The position numbers and the translations under genes were made by a program. This document shows positions 34,480-46,234 of a stretch of 64,000 nucleotides of DNA, piece by piece (positions within the stretch are counted from its first letter, which is position 1; each line of letters begins with the position of its first letter). The DNA lies in assembly GCA_033030425.1 (NCBI GenBank), contig JAUFSD010000009.1, positions 744,001 to 808,000 of the forward strand, written 5' to 3'. The stretch is from Verpa conica. Its lineage: Eukaryota; Ascomycota; Pezizomycetes; Pezizales; Morchellaceae. The notes under the pieces are model-generated. The model was not told the DNA's origin. It did not search any database and saw only the letters and a list, made by a program, of their open reading frames with translations.

Positions 34480-35981
34480 ATGAAGCAACCACCATCTCCC
34501 GCACGGAAAGGCAACCCATACTTGAGGATTCTCCTAATATTCTCTACTTGGAAGATATTTCTCGTTAGTCTAGCTCTCCTCACACCTTCCCCGGCATATG
34601 ATACATCAACCTCCTTGATCCTAGGAGCAAATCGGACTGGATTGGGATGGGCGCTTGTTGAAAGGCTATGTGTTAAGCTGACGCGATGGGATGCTATATA
34701 TTTCGTCAAAACTGCCGAGAGGGGGTACATCAATGAGCAGGAGTGGGCATTCGGGTGGGGGTATGTTAAAGTTGTTTCTGAGGTCGAGCAAGGTTTTTCC
34801 CACTTCAAGTATACTAGAACTCGGAGTTGAAGTCTAATTCTTGGAATGCCTAAATATTGGGCAAATTTTGGTCCTGGTGTAGTTTTATCATCAATTGGCC
34901 TTAATTTTGGGCTGCAGCCACCATATCTCCATGCCCTGAGTGGGATCCTCATTTCCAACGTCTCGCATCTCTTATCGACAATAATGCTTTATAAATCGAC
35001 CTTACTAGTTTTCAAAACGCCTGTTGAAAAGGCCCAGAATATGGCGTTCATCGCAGCTTTCTTGCATATTATTTCACCAGCCGGATTATTTCTTTCTGCT
35101 CCTTATAGTGAGAGTCTTTTCTCGCTTTTTTCATTTACAGGGACTTTTATGTATCTCTGGTCTGACAAGCTGGTGGCCGGGAGTATATTTCGAAGTAATA
35201 TTGGAATATTGGGAAGTGCTATTGTATTCTCTCTTTCTTGTATGGTGCGGAGCAACGGTCTTCTCAGCGGATTGCTTTTCCTTCATGATTTCATCCGTCA
35301 AATTATGGTTGTGGCTACCGGGGCTAGCGGGGAACCCGAAAAACTGTTTTTGAGGTTACTACGGATTGGAGTTCTGGGAGCTGGTGGCTTGATTATTGGT
35401 ACGGGAACTGTGGTACCTCAGGTTATTGCTTGGAGAGACTACTGCACTGGGGGAAACTCCAGGCCCTGGTGTATAAAAAATGTTCCTAGCATTTACTTCT
35501 TTGTTCAGGATTATTACTGGTACTTATGTCCCCACTTTAGGTTAATATACCGCTTGTACTGATTTTTTGAACTATTAGGGATGTTGGAATGTTACGTTAC
35601 TGGACACTCCCGAACATCCCACTATTCTTGCTAGCAGCTCCAATGTTGATGATAATGATTGCATCTAGCATGTGGGGGACTGGTATTAGCAGTAAAGTAA
35701 GTACGCAATCAATCCTTTTTGATAAAATCATCCTTCGTAAGTTGGCATTTCTACAGCTGTTGTTGGCTGTCATGGCTATTGTTTCCTATCATGTTCAGAT
35801 CATCACTAGGCTGAGCAGCGGTTACATGGTTTGGTACTGGTGGATTGCATATCAGATGTCTACTAGTGGGGTAGCAGAAGAAGGGAAGAGAAAGGACTGG
35901 ACAAAATGGGTTGTAAGGTATATGGTTGTTTATGGGGTTATCCAGTGTGTCTTGTTTTCAGGATTTTTACCCCCAGCATGA
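34480..35981 (+). CDS. GPI18: GPI mannosyltransferase 2 (PIG-V/Gpi18)
   Basis: Adds the second mannose to the GPI precursor in the ER membrane. Exon 1 starts at ATG 34480 (MKQPPSPARKG). It contains the PIG-V signature RWDAIYF and GYINEQEWAFGWGY. The next exon, after an intron at about 34793-34881 with a weak GTTTTT donor, carries ISNVSHLLS, FIAAFLHIISPAGLFLSAPY, SESLFSLFSFTG and MVRSNGLLSG. The last intron (from about 35519) rebuilds VQDYYWDVGMLRYWTLPNIP, a strongly conserved family block, and the protein ends FSGFLPPA. About 450 residues with multiple hydrophobic segments, as expected. An upstream GTG in the same frame at 34447 is not needed. The first intron boundary is the only uncertain part. 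Confidence 0.9.
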
Positions 35982-36195
35982 GGCATTGCAAATGATAGAA
36001 AGCCTTGATTTACCTGTATACCTTGAGCGTTTCTACTACTAGCTTTGGGGAGTTATAGCTAGCAAGGGTCATTTTCTAGTTTACTGCTTATTTATGTTTG
36101 GAATAGTAACATTTATTTATACAGTCCATAATTCTAGAGCAATCCGTGATTAAATAGAACGAAACGAGACCGTCCACCCCTTTCTATACCGAAAA

Positions 36196-37604
36196 TTACC
36201 TCGCGTTAGCTCTCTTACTCTTCCCTGGCCGTTTCTTCTTGACACCCGCGAAACTTGACTTATTCTTCCTAGTTGAGAAGCCAGTCATATCAGCACTCGA
36301 GGTGGCGTCACCGCTCTTTGAGAATCTCTTCTTTCCTCCATGGCCATATTTCTGGTCTTTCTTCTGCCTCTTTGCTCTTGATGCCCTGGAGGGGTCTCGG
36401 TCTCTCTTGTCTTTTTGCCCGGTGGATTTGACAGCGTCATCGAGGGCAACGTCAAACATTTCTTCGTTTGTAAGGTCTGTATCTGCTCCTTGCCTCTCTG
36501 TGGGAAACCAAAAGTGAGTAAAGGAATACTCTTCTATGGAAAGAAAAAAGAAAAAGAAAAAGGGGCTATAAAAGGTAATGAAGGGGACATACTCCTCTTT
36601 AAGACCTGAATCTTCTCGAGTGTATCCTTCTTGGCTCTGTTCCTCTCCTCTAGCTTTGCAAACTGCACTTGCTTCCCAAACTTCTTTAAGTCTCGCTGTC
36701 TTCTCGCCTCGGTAGCCGCCTTCTTATTTGCTGCCTCGTCCAAAAGCTTCTGCTTGATTAACCCCATGTGTTCATCGTCTTTTAACATCTCTGCAAAGTA
36801 GTCTGTCGGACGAGTGAATGGCAGGCCATCTTTTGTCAGTTTCTTCCGCGCAAAGTTGACGGCGTCGAGCGCTTGTTTGTAGAATGCAAGTTCGCGGTTA
36901 AGGTCGTCATCGACATCCTTGATCTCGACTGGGGCGTCGGTGGTGATGGACTGATGCTCGACGAAGGGGAGCGATGAGATAGGGAGGGCAATGCGCTCAA
37001 GGGCTTGTGTGAGGGCAGAATGGTTGTTGATTGTGAGTTTTTGGTGGGGAAGGAGGTCGGGTACTTCGAGATCGTCGTTGTCGACATCGGAGAGTGCGAT
37101 ATCGGAGTCTTCGTCTACTTCATCCTCCTCCTCCCCCTCCTCTTCCTCCTCCTCCTCCTCCCCCTCCTCCTCCTCCTCCCCCTCCTCCTCCCCCTCCTCC
37201 TCCCCCTCCTCCTCCCCCTCTCCCCTCCCCCCTCCCCCTCCCTCTTCCTCCTCTTCGTCCTTTCCATCGGCAGGTTTTGCGGCCTTACTAGCTTTTTTAC
37301 TAGTATCGACAAGTTCCGGCACCTCCTCATCTTCATCTTCATCCACCTCCTTCCATTGCCCTAATTCATCTTTCTTTCCACTAATCTCATCTGTACCAGT
37401 CAATTGCCGCTTCTTTGGTTGTCTTCTCGATATTTTCCTCTGCTTTTCACGGACTGGGTCTTTCCCCAATTGTCTATTTAGCGCATTTTTCTATTTAGCA
37501 GTATCTACTATTAGCTAAGGGTCACAAGTAAGGAATCAAAGTTAAGAATGCTTCTGAAGGAGGAGGGGGAGGGGGCGCACGAGTTTGCTCTTGCTTTTCG
37601 CCAT
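36196..37604 (-). CDS. EBP2: rRNA-processing protein EBP2
   Basis: Nucleolar 60S assembly factor (EBNA1-binding-protein homologue). Exon 1 (37604-37581) encodes only MAKSKSKL; after a 90-bp intron with a TGCTAA branch site, exon 2 resumes at 37490 with KNALNRQLGKDPVREKQRK, matching the family N-terminus. An uninterrupted Glu/Gly-rich acidic stretch of about 45 residues follows, encoded by a 134-nt pyrimidine-only run on the plus strand. The EBP2 core is clear (ELAFYKQALDAVNFARKKL, PFTRPTDYFAEMLKDDEHM, KKFGKQVQFAKLEERNRAKK). The last exon adds TNEEMFDVALDDA and a basic tail with SRASRAKRQKKDQKYG and GKSKRANAR. About 400 residues. The long frame on its own has no ATG in its expected place; the small first exon resolves this. 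Confidence 0.93.
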
Positions 37605-38214
37605 TGTTACTGCGGCTGCTTTTAGTAATTCTGCGAAGTGGAAACTTTTCTTTGTGGTAATTTTTTTGCGCGTATTGGCAGGCGAGTAGTGGGACAGGTT
37701 ACCCTGCTTGGAACTGCACCATTGGGGAAATGATATTCATGCAACTCTGATGAAAGGGTACTAATACAAACATGCATGTATCTATCTAACCAACCATCCA
37801 ACAACATGTAATGCCAAAAACACGGGGAAAAAAAGAAAAATAGAAACCATTACACTCCCATGTGTAGTCTTGATATTCTATGTTCCAACCTTCTAGACCC
37901 GAAAAGATCAAACATAAAACATAAAGGAGCTAATCATGAATAACTAAAGTAGAAAAGCAGGAAATAAAACTAGGCCTATCTTCCCTAGGTAATAAAACAA
38001 GGGGTGAAAGTAACAAGGTATATGAATAAGAGTGGCAAATGAAAATCATGTATAGAATTAACGAAGGCATCACAAGCAAAATAAAAATCGCCAAATCTCA
38101 GCTCCCACAATCACTCCTAAACCCTTACGCCCATACTCATCTGCCCTCCTCTGACTTACATCTACCAGCTCGCCCAAAAATTCTTCTAATCACCTCTCTA
38201 TATCTGCTCCCAAT
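37605..38214. other. Intergenic between EBP2 start and transporter stop
   Basis: EBP2 promoter and 3' flank of the transporter gene. No further feature seen. Confidence 0.4.
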
Positions 38215-40568
38215 CTACTGATTTGGATCGCTCCACTTCTTAACTGTCAGAGCCGTTGTATAGCCCATAACCAAGAATCCAAACACAATCAACGCGATAT
38301 CTGCCATCTTCATAAATGCGCTTGTATCATACGCCCTCCTATGTAACAATGGTGGGTAGATATACACGAGCGGGATACATGCAAAACTTCCGATAAGTGC
38401 GACAAACTTGTCAAGGTCGTCAGCACCACCCCAAGAGATGAGAGCGGTAACAAAGACCGTGATGAAGCGGAATGCGTTCTTTTGCCATTTGACAGAGGGG
38501 TTATTTTTACCACTGCGGGGGAAGAGGCCAGTTTCCATGATACGAATGGCAGGGAAGAGTTGAAGGGGGGTGGAGAGGAGAATAGCGAGAGAATAGAGGA
38601 ATTGAACACTATGAGACCAAAGTGTCAGTCATTTACTTTAGATCATACAGGGGATTAAGGAGACTAACCCATTGACAAATTTATCGTCCTGTGGCAAGTT
38701 CAAGATTATAACCGTCTTTGTATGGCTACCGTATGCGGCGTAACTCAACGCTCCCATACTGACGAAGATAACCGTGATAATAACCATAACACCACCTAAT
38801 ACCCTTGGGAATTTCTCGGGCCTCTTCATAGTCTCCTGGATCGGGATAATCAACCCAATACCTTCAAACGTGAAGATAGCTGTTCCAATAAACAGAGTCC
38901 AATTGTCTGGGTTGAATGGAACGATATCGCTTACACCTTCTGTTGCAAGAGTAAAAAAATCATAGTAGTAGAGATAGACAAGGCCAAGCATGATGAAGAA
39001 ATCGGCAACAAGGGCTGTGAATCCGAGCTTTGCCATGTCACGAATCATCGACATAGGGAGGAAGACGACCAATTGGAGCAAGATTAGCCATTTTATGTCA
39101 ATGTGCATTTCACCTTTGGTGACTGCAAGAATAAAGGCTTGGAGATTCTCTCCGGTGAATACGATGTAGGCAGCAGCGAAACCAATTTGGGAAACAATGA
39201 TTGAGGACAAGATAGTAAGTCGCATCTTGGGACCGTATAGAATACCACCAATATCTGTTTAGGCAAGTCAGTACAAGATGAAAAGGGAGGAAATAACTCT
39301 AAACAAACCTCCAAAACTTCCAGCAATCTTTAGACGGGTCCTGACCAAAAGTACAAAGCAATAGTATGACAGCAGTGCCACAAGGAGGAGAACGATATTG
39401 CAGAATAGCATTCCACCATTAGAATAGCTATAACCGATGTTAGCCAATTGAAATCGTAGTCCCCCCTGTTCCTCCTCCACTCAACAGAAATAGAGACTTA
39501 CGCTTTCGGCAAGAACAGCACGCCTGTACCAACGAAACTCTTCAGCAGTAAAAGTGCAGCCTTTCCAGATCCCGCCGTTCCCTGGTGAGAGATACTCTTT
39601 CTCCTCACTGTCCTCGGCCTCCCTAACAATGCACTCCCTTCACCAACACCGTCATCGGCATCATTTCTCCCCCCCGCCTCAATCAAAGCCTCGTCGCTAA
39701 TCCACCCCTCACCGTCCTCATCCTCTTCCAAATCCTCACCAGCAAAGTGACCATGCAATGTCAAGAACTCGATAAAATTCCTTGTCAAGAATGGTCGTCT
39801 AATCGGCATAGTATGCCCATATTCGTTTCCAGGGGCAGGGCTAGCACCCTCCACGCGGCGGATGTAGTTTCTTCTGAAGCCACCAATCTGCTTAATATTG
39901 CTGATATTCAGGGTATCATCGTCTGGTTCAGGACGTGGCACGTGAAAGGAGCGTGAGCGACTCCGGCGACCACCATTATTTTCAATACTCTCTACATAAC
40001 GATAGATCGGGCGCGTTATGTCTCCACCTTGAAGCTGCAATGACGAAAACTCCGTATCTAGACCTCCCCCACCCAATTGTCCAGGTGCCGGTGAATTTGA
40101 AATGATGTCGTCAGTGACCAAATGCCGCCTTACCACCTCGGGGTCTTCTATGGGCTGTCGGGAATCGAAAGACCCATATATGCTTTGCGCCCGCGAAGGT
40201 GATTGTGATGGGTTGGGAAAACTGGGGATGTTGATTCCAGGGTTTTGGGGAGGTGGAGTCCCAAACCTAGGGGGTGTTCCGAACCTTGTAGGAGTGCCTA
40301 AGCGTGGGGGGGTACCAAACCTGGGGGGTGAGCCGCTACCACCGGGGAAGTTGTACTGGGATAAAGGATTTTGTGCTAGGGAGGCAGGAGAAGCCGGGCG
40401 AGCTCCTACAACAGAAGCCGGGAAGCCATGGCCATGTACTGGTGAACCGAGGCGAACAGTCGCTTGGAGTCGTGGCGTTGTTGGACGAGGGCCAGGAGAT
40501 GAAGGCCGCGGGCTAGGAGCTCGCTGTTGTGAAGCCGAGCTAGACTCGGGTTGGGGAGTATACGACAT
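38215..40568 (-). CDS. Vacuolar amino-acid transporter, AVT3/AVT4 type
   Basis: AAAP-family carrier; AVT3/AVT4 proteins export neutral amino acids from the vacuole. About 720 residues in four exons. The first 340 residues are a long hydrophilic, Pro/Ser-rich N-terminal domain containing four tandem RFGTPP-like repeats near residues 80-105, phosphorylation-prone Ser/Arg stretches (GGRRSRSRSF) and an acidic patch (DLEEDEDGEG). The transport domain starts with GSGKAALLLLKSFVGTGVLF, continues after the intron LPKAYSNGGMLFCN, and includes the conserved TAIFTFEGIGLIIPIQETMK and the terminal helices (ADIALIVFGFLVMGYTTALT). Exon junctions are in frame. AVT3 versus AVT4 cannot be decided by eye. Confidence 0.9.
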
Positions 40569-41713
40569 CTACAGTAGTTGTAGTGGATATCAGGAGGAGC
40601 GGAGGAGAGTATGAGGGCAGAAGAGAAGGGAAGAGGTGAAGAGAGAGGGAGATGGTTAAGGCCAGATGCAAACTGGGGACTGATACCCCGTATGTAGCTG
40701 ATGCAGAACCTGCACTGCGGAGGTCATAAGGTCCGATACGGCACTACGCTGCCAAGCCTTCTGGCCACAGCACCTCAACAGTAAGGCTGCAGGTCAAGCC
40801 TTGAAAGGTCACGGTGATCCGCAAACTGATATCGGATGAGGGGACCCTGTACTCTAATGCAGTTACCCCAGAGGAAACCCCTCAGCAAATACGAGCCTCC
40901 AGACATACCCCCCTCCGGCCAGCCCTATTACCGAACTCAATTACATCTTTCTATCTCCTCGCCCAGAGGCTCGATTTCAAACTCCCAGACGCCCAGGATC
41001 GTGATCGGAGCTCAAAAATCACAGGAAGAAAGAGCATGTGTATCCATGGGGGTTCTTGCATCGGCCCGTTGCATTAAATGTGCTCTATGTACCGTCGATG
41101 ATCGGGCACTGGGGCGAGTAGGAGCGCTGGGCTCCTCCGGTTGTAGCCGAAATCCTTGGCGCGCAGCCTAGGTGCGAGTGATGGTGCGTGCAGATACTCT
41201 AGTGGGTGACACATGCAGGTCCAGAATGAGTACAGCAACGACCCTAGCCCTGGCTGTGGACTTATCCAATAGTGCGAGGGTGAAAGAAAAATTTTCCGAA
41301 GCAGAAAGAAATCGGACTGCTGTGAAATTTGATTTTTATACACCCAATTGATCCACATGTTGTAGCCACATGCTGGCCCTCTAGAAAGTTCGTCCTAAGA
41401 CCAGGAAAGTTTTCCTCTCCGCCACGTCGTGGGTCACGTGTAGTCACCCATACTTTCAAACAAGGTAGGCTTTTTAATATAAGAGAAGGCAATAGGTGTG
41501 AGGAGAAATATATGAGGAGAGAGCTCCTCCAGACAAGAAAAAGTACTATAGCTCAACCATACGTACTACTCACGCGTAGATAAGTTCGGCGGGGTCTCTA
41601 GAAAATATATACCGGCTTCTAGTATCACAGCTAAGCTAATATTATGATGAGCTTAAACTAGAGTGTATGTAGTGTAGTACTCTATACCTTCGCTAACGCT
41701 GATCTGAGTGTAC

Positions 41714-41861
41714 TACTCGCAACAGGCATATAGTACCCGGAAATGCAGGCGAGTATTTTCACCAATCGAGAGGTATAGTTTTTACAGAAGACCCTCAATA
41801 TCCAATAGATTTTCCTTGTCCGAGACTTGCATTTCCGGGTACTTTATGCCTGTTGCGAGTA
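41714..41861. mobile_element. Intact 148-bp MITE with 34-bp arms
   Basis: Arms 41714-41747 and 41828-41861 are near-perfect inverted copies (TACTCGCAACAGGCATA-AGTACCCGGAAATGCA, one or two mismatches). A terminal TA on each side fits a TA target duplication. There is a decayed relative at 32245-32396. Confidence 0.8.
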
Positions 41862-43540
41862 TATATACCTACGACATGCATGTAGTACGTAGTCACTAGA
41901 GACAAAATCTCCAGCAATGGCATTTCTACCCGACTTATAAAACACTATATTGCAAATGCTTTTTCGCCGGTTTTTTAGCAGAAATATTATTGGCTTGTAA
42001 TATTTCAGCGAGTATTTAGCTGCCAAAGCACACAGAATGTAATCTACAATGAGATATCATGCGGTTTCCGTTGCCAAGAAAACAAGTAGCCAAGTATATA
42101 TATAGATACATGCATACTGTATGTATTCGCAGTAGTAATTAAAGGTTATTTAGACATATATATTGATAAACATTTCCCCTCTCTAAATATTTATTCTAGT
42201 ATCCCGAGATGGAGGATATATACGTATATACGCTTCTATAACTAGCACATGATTATAAAAATATTCTCCGTATCTCATCCTAAGTGCTTAGATATTATGT
42301 TACAATATATATATCTTTACAAGGAAGATACTGAATATGTTTGGAAAGAGTGGTTTAGGTTGGGATTTATAGTGTAAGGGTTTATAGTGGAAATTCAATG
42401 CTATTTCTAGACTAAATCTACGTACTGACCAGTGCTGGCCTGCTATTTATCTAATTTGTCTCAATAGCCTTTTAGAATTTCTTAAGCATTCTAGCTCCAG
42501 CATCTCCTAGTATTTGGGAAGATGCATGTATACAAACTTCACTGTTAATGGATAAAGAAAGTAACTACGTATGTAGTACATGTATCTATATATATATATC
42601 ATGACTTTGTCTGCCATCAATATGGGCAACAGCCTGGCCCATGAAATCTCTTAAAACGGACGAATAATGAAGCGATCGACTAAAAAACTAAAAGTATAAG
42701 AATATCCCAATTTGAGTGTTAAATTATGTTTAAACTTCCTGCACCGCGTATAAGAGTTTGCTAATACTATATATAGCTATCCCATATCCCGGTGGAAAAT
42801 GCTGCCCCCCTCCCCCAAAGGAGCGGCGGCTCAACATATAGTAGCCTATGAAAAAGAGTAAAAGCCTGAGTCTAGCCACAGAATGTATATATACTTGAGT
42901 GGTAATTCAAAAAGAGCATATGCCTAATCCATTTACATGTAGTCAGCCTTATCACCGACTCTATTCTTGTAATGTATGATAAATCATTTTGGCACTGGTC
43001 AATCTGGTGAATACGACCAATAACCTGACACTACTCATTGCTGCATACATGCTCTAGATTTTCTGGAGAATGATAGGATGGTTCACAGCATATGTAGGTT
43101 TTTAAAATATGGGTATTTACGCTACTAAGTTCGAAAGCGAGACATGCCAAGCACCAGCCGTAAACGACTAACTCTTCGTCATCCGGGTTATAAGTTATCT
43201 GTTTTCAGTTTAATTTTTGGTAAATCTCTTGAGTAGTTTTTTCTATTCATTATTAAACTATAGTCGAACTTCTGCGGTCTCTACAGGTGGAATAGATACA
43301 ACTATGTACATATACTAGGCTACCATTGACAGCTGTAGATTTTTCGCACGTGCCGGTATATCATCTAGGGATAAATACATGTATGGTGCTTGGCTGGGTC
43401 TATTCACTACATGCATGCATTGCCTACTTCGGAGACTTTGTTGTAACGATCATTGTAGTTTAATTGGGTGTCGTTTATTTTTGTCCCCTCACAATAGGGT
43501 GGTTACCCGTTTTGTGGGGGTTATAACCCAAGACGTAGGT

Positions 43541-44903
43541 ATATGTTCTGGCCAGTCCGGGGGACGTCCTCTGGACGGGCCGGCTTATTGGAGAAATATC
43601 CTGTAGTGGGTAGCAATAAATCAGTTTTATAGGGCATCCTCAATGGGCTACAACCCATTGGAGGGACACACTGCATATGTCCCTAAACAAATAAATAGTT
43701 ATTTTACCCTAGCTAGTAAATCGCTATTTTACCCAAGTACAGCGCTTGTAAATCACCTAGCTATGTTTGCCAGATATATAATATATACATGTAACTACAT
43801 GTATTTTTTGCTACCAAAAAGCACCCACCATATAAAAAAAAACCAGAGATAACAATGTATGGTATAAAAATACAAAAATCCCCCCAAAATTCTCAAGATG
43901 TGGTATGCACGGCCTTAAAGATGTACTAGCTAAATTGAGATTTGAAACACCCCTAATACACCCAAGTGTGCCAAAGTATGCTCAAGTATGCCCAAATATA
44001 CAAATTCTACTGACTGCTTCCCTCTAGTGTTCGTCTTGGGGCGATTCGGGGCGGTTCCTAGGCTAATGGACCCGCCCCGGCCCGGGTTCGGGGCCTGATT
44101 TTCGGTGAAGGAACCGCCCCAATGGGGGGATAACTGGTGGGGCCCCGTTGGGGCCACTGCAGTTAATTAGGTTAAATTTCGGTTAATGGGGGATTTTTAA
44201 AGGGCAAACCCGACCCGGCCGGGGAATGGGGCGGTTCGGGGCGGTTTCTTGGCGCGGTTCCCCGAAGAGTTTGGGGGACCGAATCCCCCGTGACGAACAC
44301 TACTTCCCTCTTAAAAGTATAAATCTTTATATAATACTGTCAAAACTCCTCTAGTGCTATATTTTAAATATTAAAGTATTCCTAATACATAAAACAGCCC
44401 TTTAATATATAAAATTTGGAAAATCGCTATGCGTATATATCTAGTCATTCCCTATGTATAATAGAGAACTGTTCCAAATGGCACTTCACACCCAAAAGTG
44501 AGGCTTTATTCCACAACAACCATATATAGCCCTCAGTGGCCTAAAAACTCTTGGAGACCTTTAATACTACATCAAAAGACTTCTCAAGTTTTTTAGGGAA
44601 ATTCTACCTATTATTGGTGTTGTAATATATATCGGCCTAAAATATCGGTACACTTTTATATTTAAGACCGATTACACCATAGGTCAATATTTTTCTGAAT
44701 ACTAATTTAATTTATCTAGGGTGTGCCAGTATTAATTGGGCTATGATTTATCACCTAACAATATGGGGGACACTGTTATCCCTCCAACAGGTAACCCATT
44801 CATGCAGGGGATGCCTACCTAGGTTGTCCGCTCCCAGACTGGCCCGTTGGCGGATACTCCCTCGATAGGTAGGTTTTCCCAACGGGCCAGAACATATATA
44901 TAT
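43541..44903. mobile_element. TIR element related to the core of the 1-1517 element
   Basis: The ends TATATGTTCTGGCC (about 43541) and its complement (GGCCAGAACATATA near 44890) are inverted. Internal blocks are shared in order with the window-start element: AGCAATAAATCAGTTTTATAG (43611; also 397), CCATTGGAGGGA (43662; also 443), GGTGTGCC-GTATTAATTG (44719; also 973) and TATCCCTCCAACAGGTAAC (44772; also 1031). No coding capacity was seen. It is split by the hAT-like MITE at 44025-44302. Confidence 0.6.
44025..44302. mobile_element. GC-rich hAT-type MITE with 8-bp target duplication
   Basis: A 278-bp element begins TAGTGTTCGTC and ends GACGAACACTA (11-bp perfect inverted ends) and is flanked on both sides by CTTCCCTC (44017-44024 and 44303-44310). 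An 8-bp target duplication is the hallmark of hAT transposition. The interior is rich in GGGGCGG and CCGCCCC runs, a sharp contrast with the AT-rich host sequence. It has no coding capacity. Confidence 0.85.
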
Positions 44904-45239
44904 AGAATGGCAATTTACGCGTGATAAAGTTAAACTAGATATGTTCACTATATACCTTACTAAGCCTAGAAGGGGGAGCGAGAAAATTTTCTCATATATC
45001 AGGGTGGTTTTGATTACAATTTAGTTTTAAAAAAATTTTAGGATATTGTATTAAACGCATTTACTCAATTAATTCTAGTATTTTACGGCGGGGATTTTCT
45101 TCCCTTTTATTCGGCTAAGTGAGTGATACAACTTAAATTCGTCCATAGACTCTTTATTTATATTAGGCGGTGAATTAATTGAAAGAGAGTGAAAATGAGG
45201 GCTCAAAAACATGTCAACCATTGAAGTAAAATAAAAGAT

Positions 45240-46234
45240 TTAGTACCCAAAGAAGTACCACACTACCGACAGTCCCGCAATTGTATAAATCGTCGTCCTC
45301 TCTTTATCCGTAAGCACTTGTGGGCCCTCATTCTCTTGGTTCTTCTCCTCCATCCCTTGCTTTTCCTCCTTTACAAGTTGCTTGCCTGACAAAAAAGCAT
45401 CCTCTACCATATCTTTCACCAAGTCTGCTGGGAACTTCACCGCCACATGCAATGCTGACCCTTCTTTCGGCATCATACTATACATCCCACTAGTGATGCC
45501 TTTGATGATATCTTTGACCGAGTCCTTTACCTCGCTATGCTCTTTATTGTATTGTGATTGTGATTTGTGGGCTTTGACTTCGACAGAGATGCTTTCGAGG
45601 ATATCGGCAAGAGTGTCGGCTGCTTGATCAATGACCTTGGACGCGTCGGGGAGCACTGTGGTGACCTCGTGTTTGAGTGGGGGGGCGACCTCAGGGACGA
45701 TTTCGTGTCGGTGATATCGGGCGAATTTATTATCAGGGGTCAATGGCTGGATTAGAGTTAGTATTTTCTTATCTAATATAAGTCTATGACATGTATACCA
45801 CGCGGATTGGTGCCTCGTTTTCTTTTGTAAGTTCTTTGATATCTGGCATCTCCGGAACTTCCTCAATAGGCTTAACTATAGCTGTAGCTCTCTGCTGACT
45901 ACTAGAGGTTGATAGAGGCCTGGCCATTCTTCCGACAATCTTCAGTTGCGATAGATTAGTTATAGTTGACTGCGTGACGTCATACATGGGGGGGACTCGC
46001 CCTAGGCTTTTTTCCATTTGCGTCAAGGTTCCGGGCAGCAAGTTGAGCCTTTAGTTCTTTTGTAGAGGACTGAGAAATCTGTGCATGGATTGATTCGCTA
46101 CTCAAGTTCTTAGGTGGTTTAGAAGTAGCCGCTGAGGAAATTGCAGCCGCAAACGTAGATGGAGGAGCGGGGAAGTCGCGAAGCTTTAACGCAACAGAGG
46201 AAAGACGTCCTCTACGGGCAAGCTGTAGCATCAT
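45240..46234 (-). CDS. Unidentified mitochondrial, probably tail-anchored membrane protein
   Basis: I do not recognise the family. Three exons join in frame: from ATG 46234 to about 45988 (ends ...PRASPPH), an IVGRMARPLSTSSSQQR exon ending ...NEAPIRV near 45794, and PLTPDNKFARYHRHEIVPEV to the stop at 45240, about 300 residues in all. The N-terminus is basic and lacks acidic residues (MMLQLARRGRLSSVALKLR), like a mitochondrial presequence. The middle is amphipathic (DQAADTLADILESISVEVKA; HVAVKFPADLVKDMVEDAF). The C-terminus is one short hydrophobic segment, TIYTIAGLSVVWYFFGY, ending four residues or fewer from the stop. The gene has consistent splice sites and coding-type composition, so it is real; its role is unknown. 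Confidence 0.7.

Larger units (their letters stand above)
40569..45239. other. 4.7-kb gene-free, repeat-rich region
   Basis: The first 600 bp are more GC-rich and probably transporter promoter or leader. From about 41.6 kb on the sequence is AT-rich, with an intact 148-bp MITE (41714-41861) and a large TIR element (about 43541-44903) that is itself interrupted by a hAT-like MITE. No supported gene; the frames at 40814-41171, 41329 and 43379 have no recognisable motifs. Confidence 0.5.

Noticed and set aside
36991..37518. Long plus-strand frames opposite EBP2 (Pro-rich, Ser-rich or Leu-rich)
   Set aside because: They are the complement of the Glu-rich pyrimidine tract; low-complexity shadows of the real gene.
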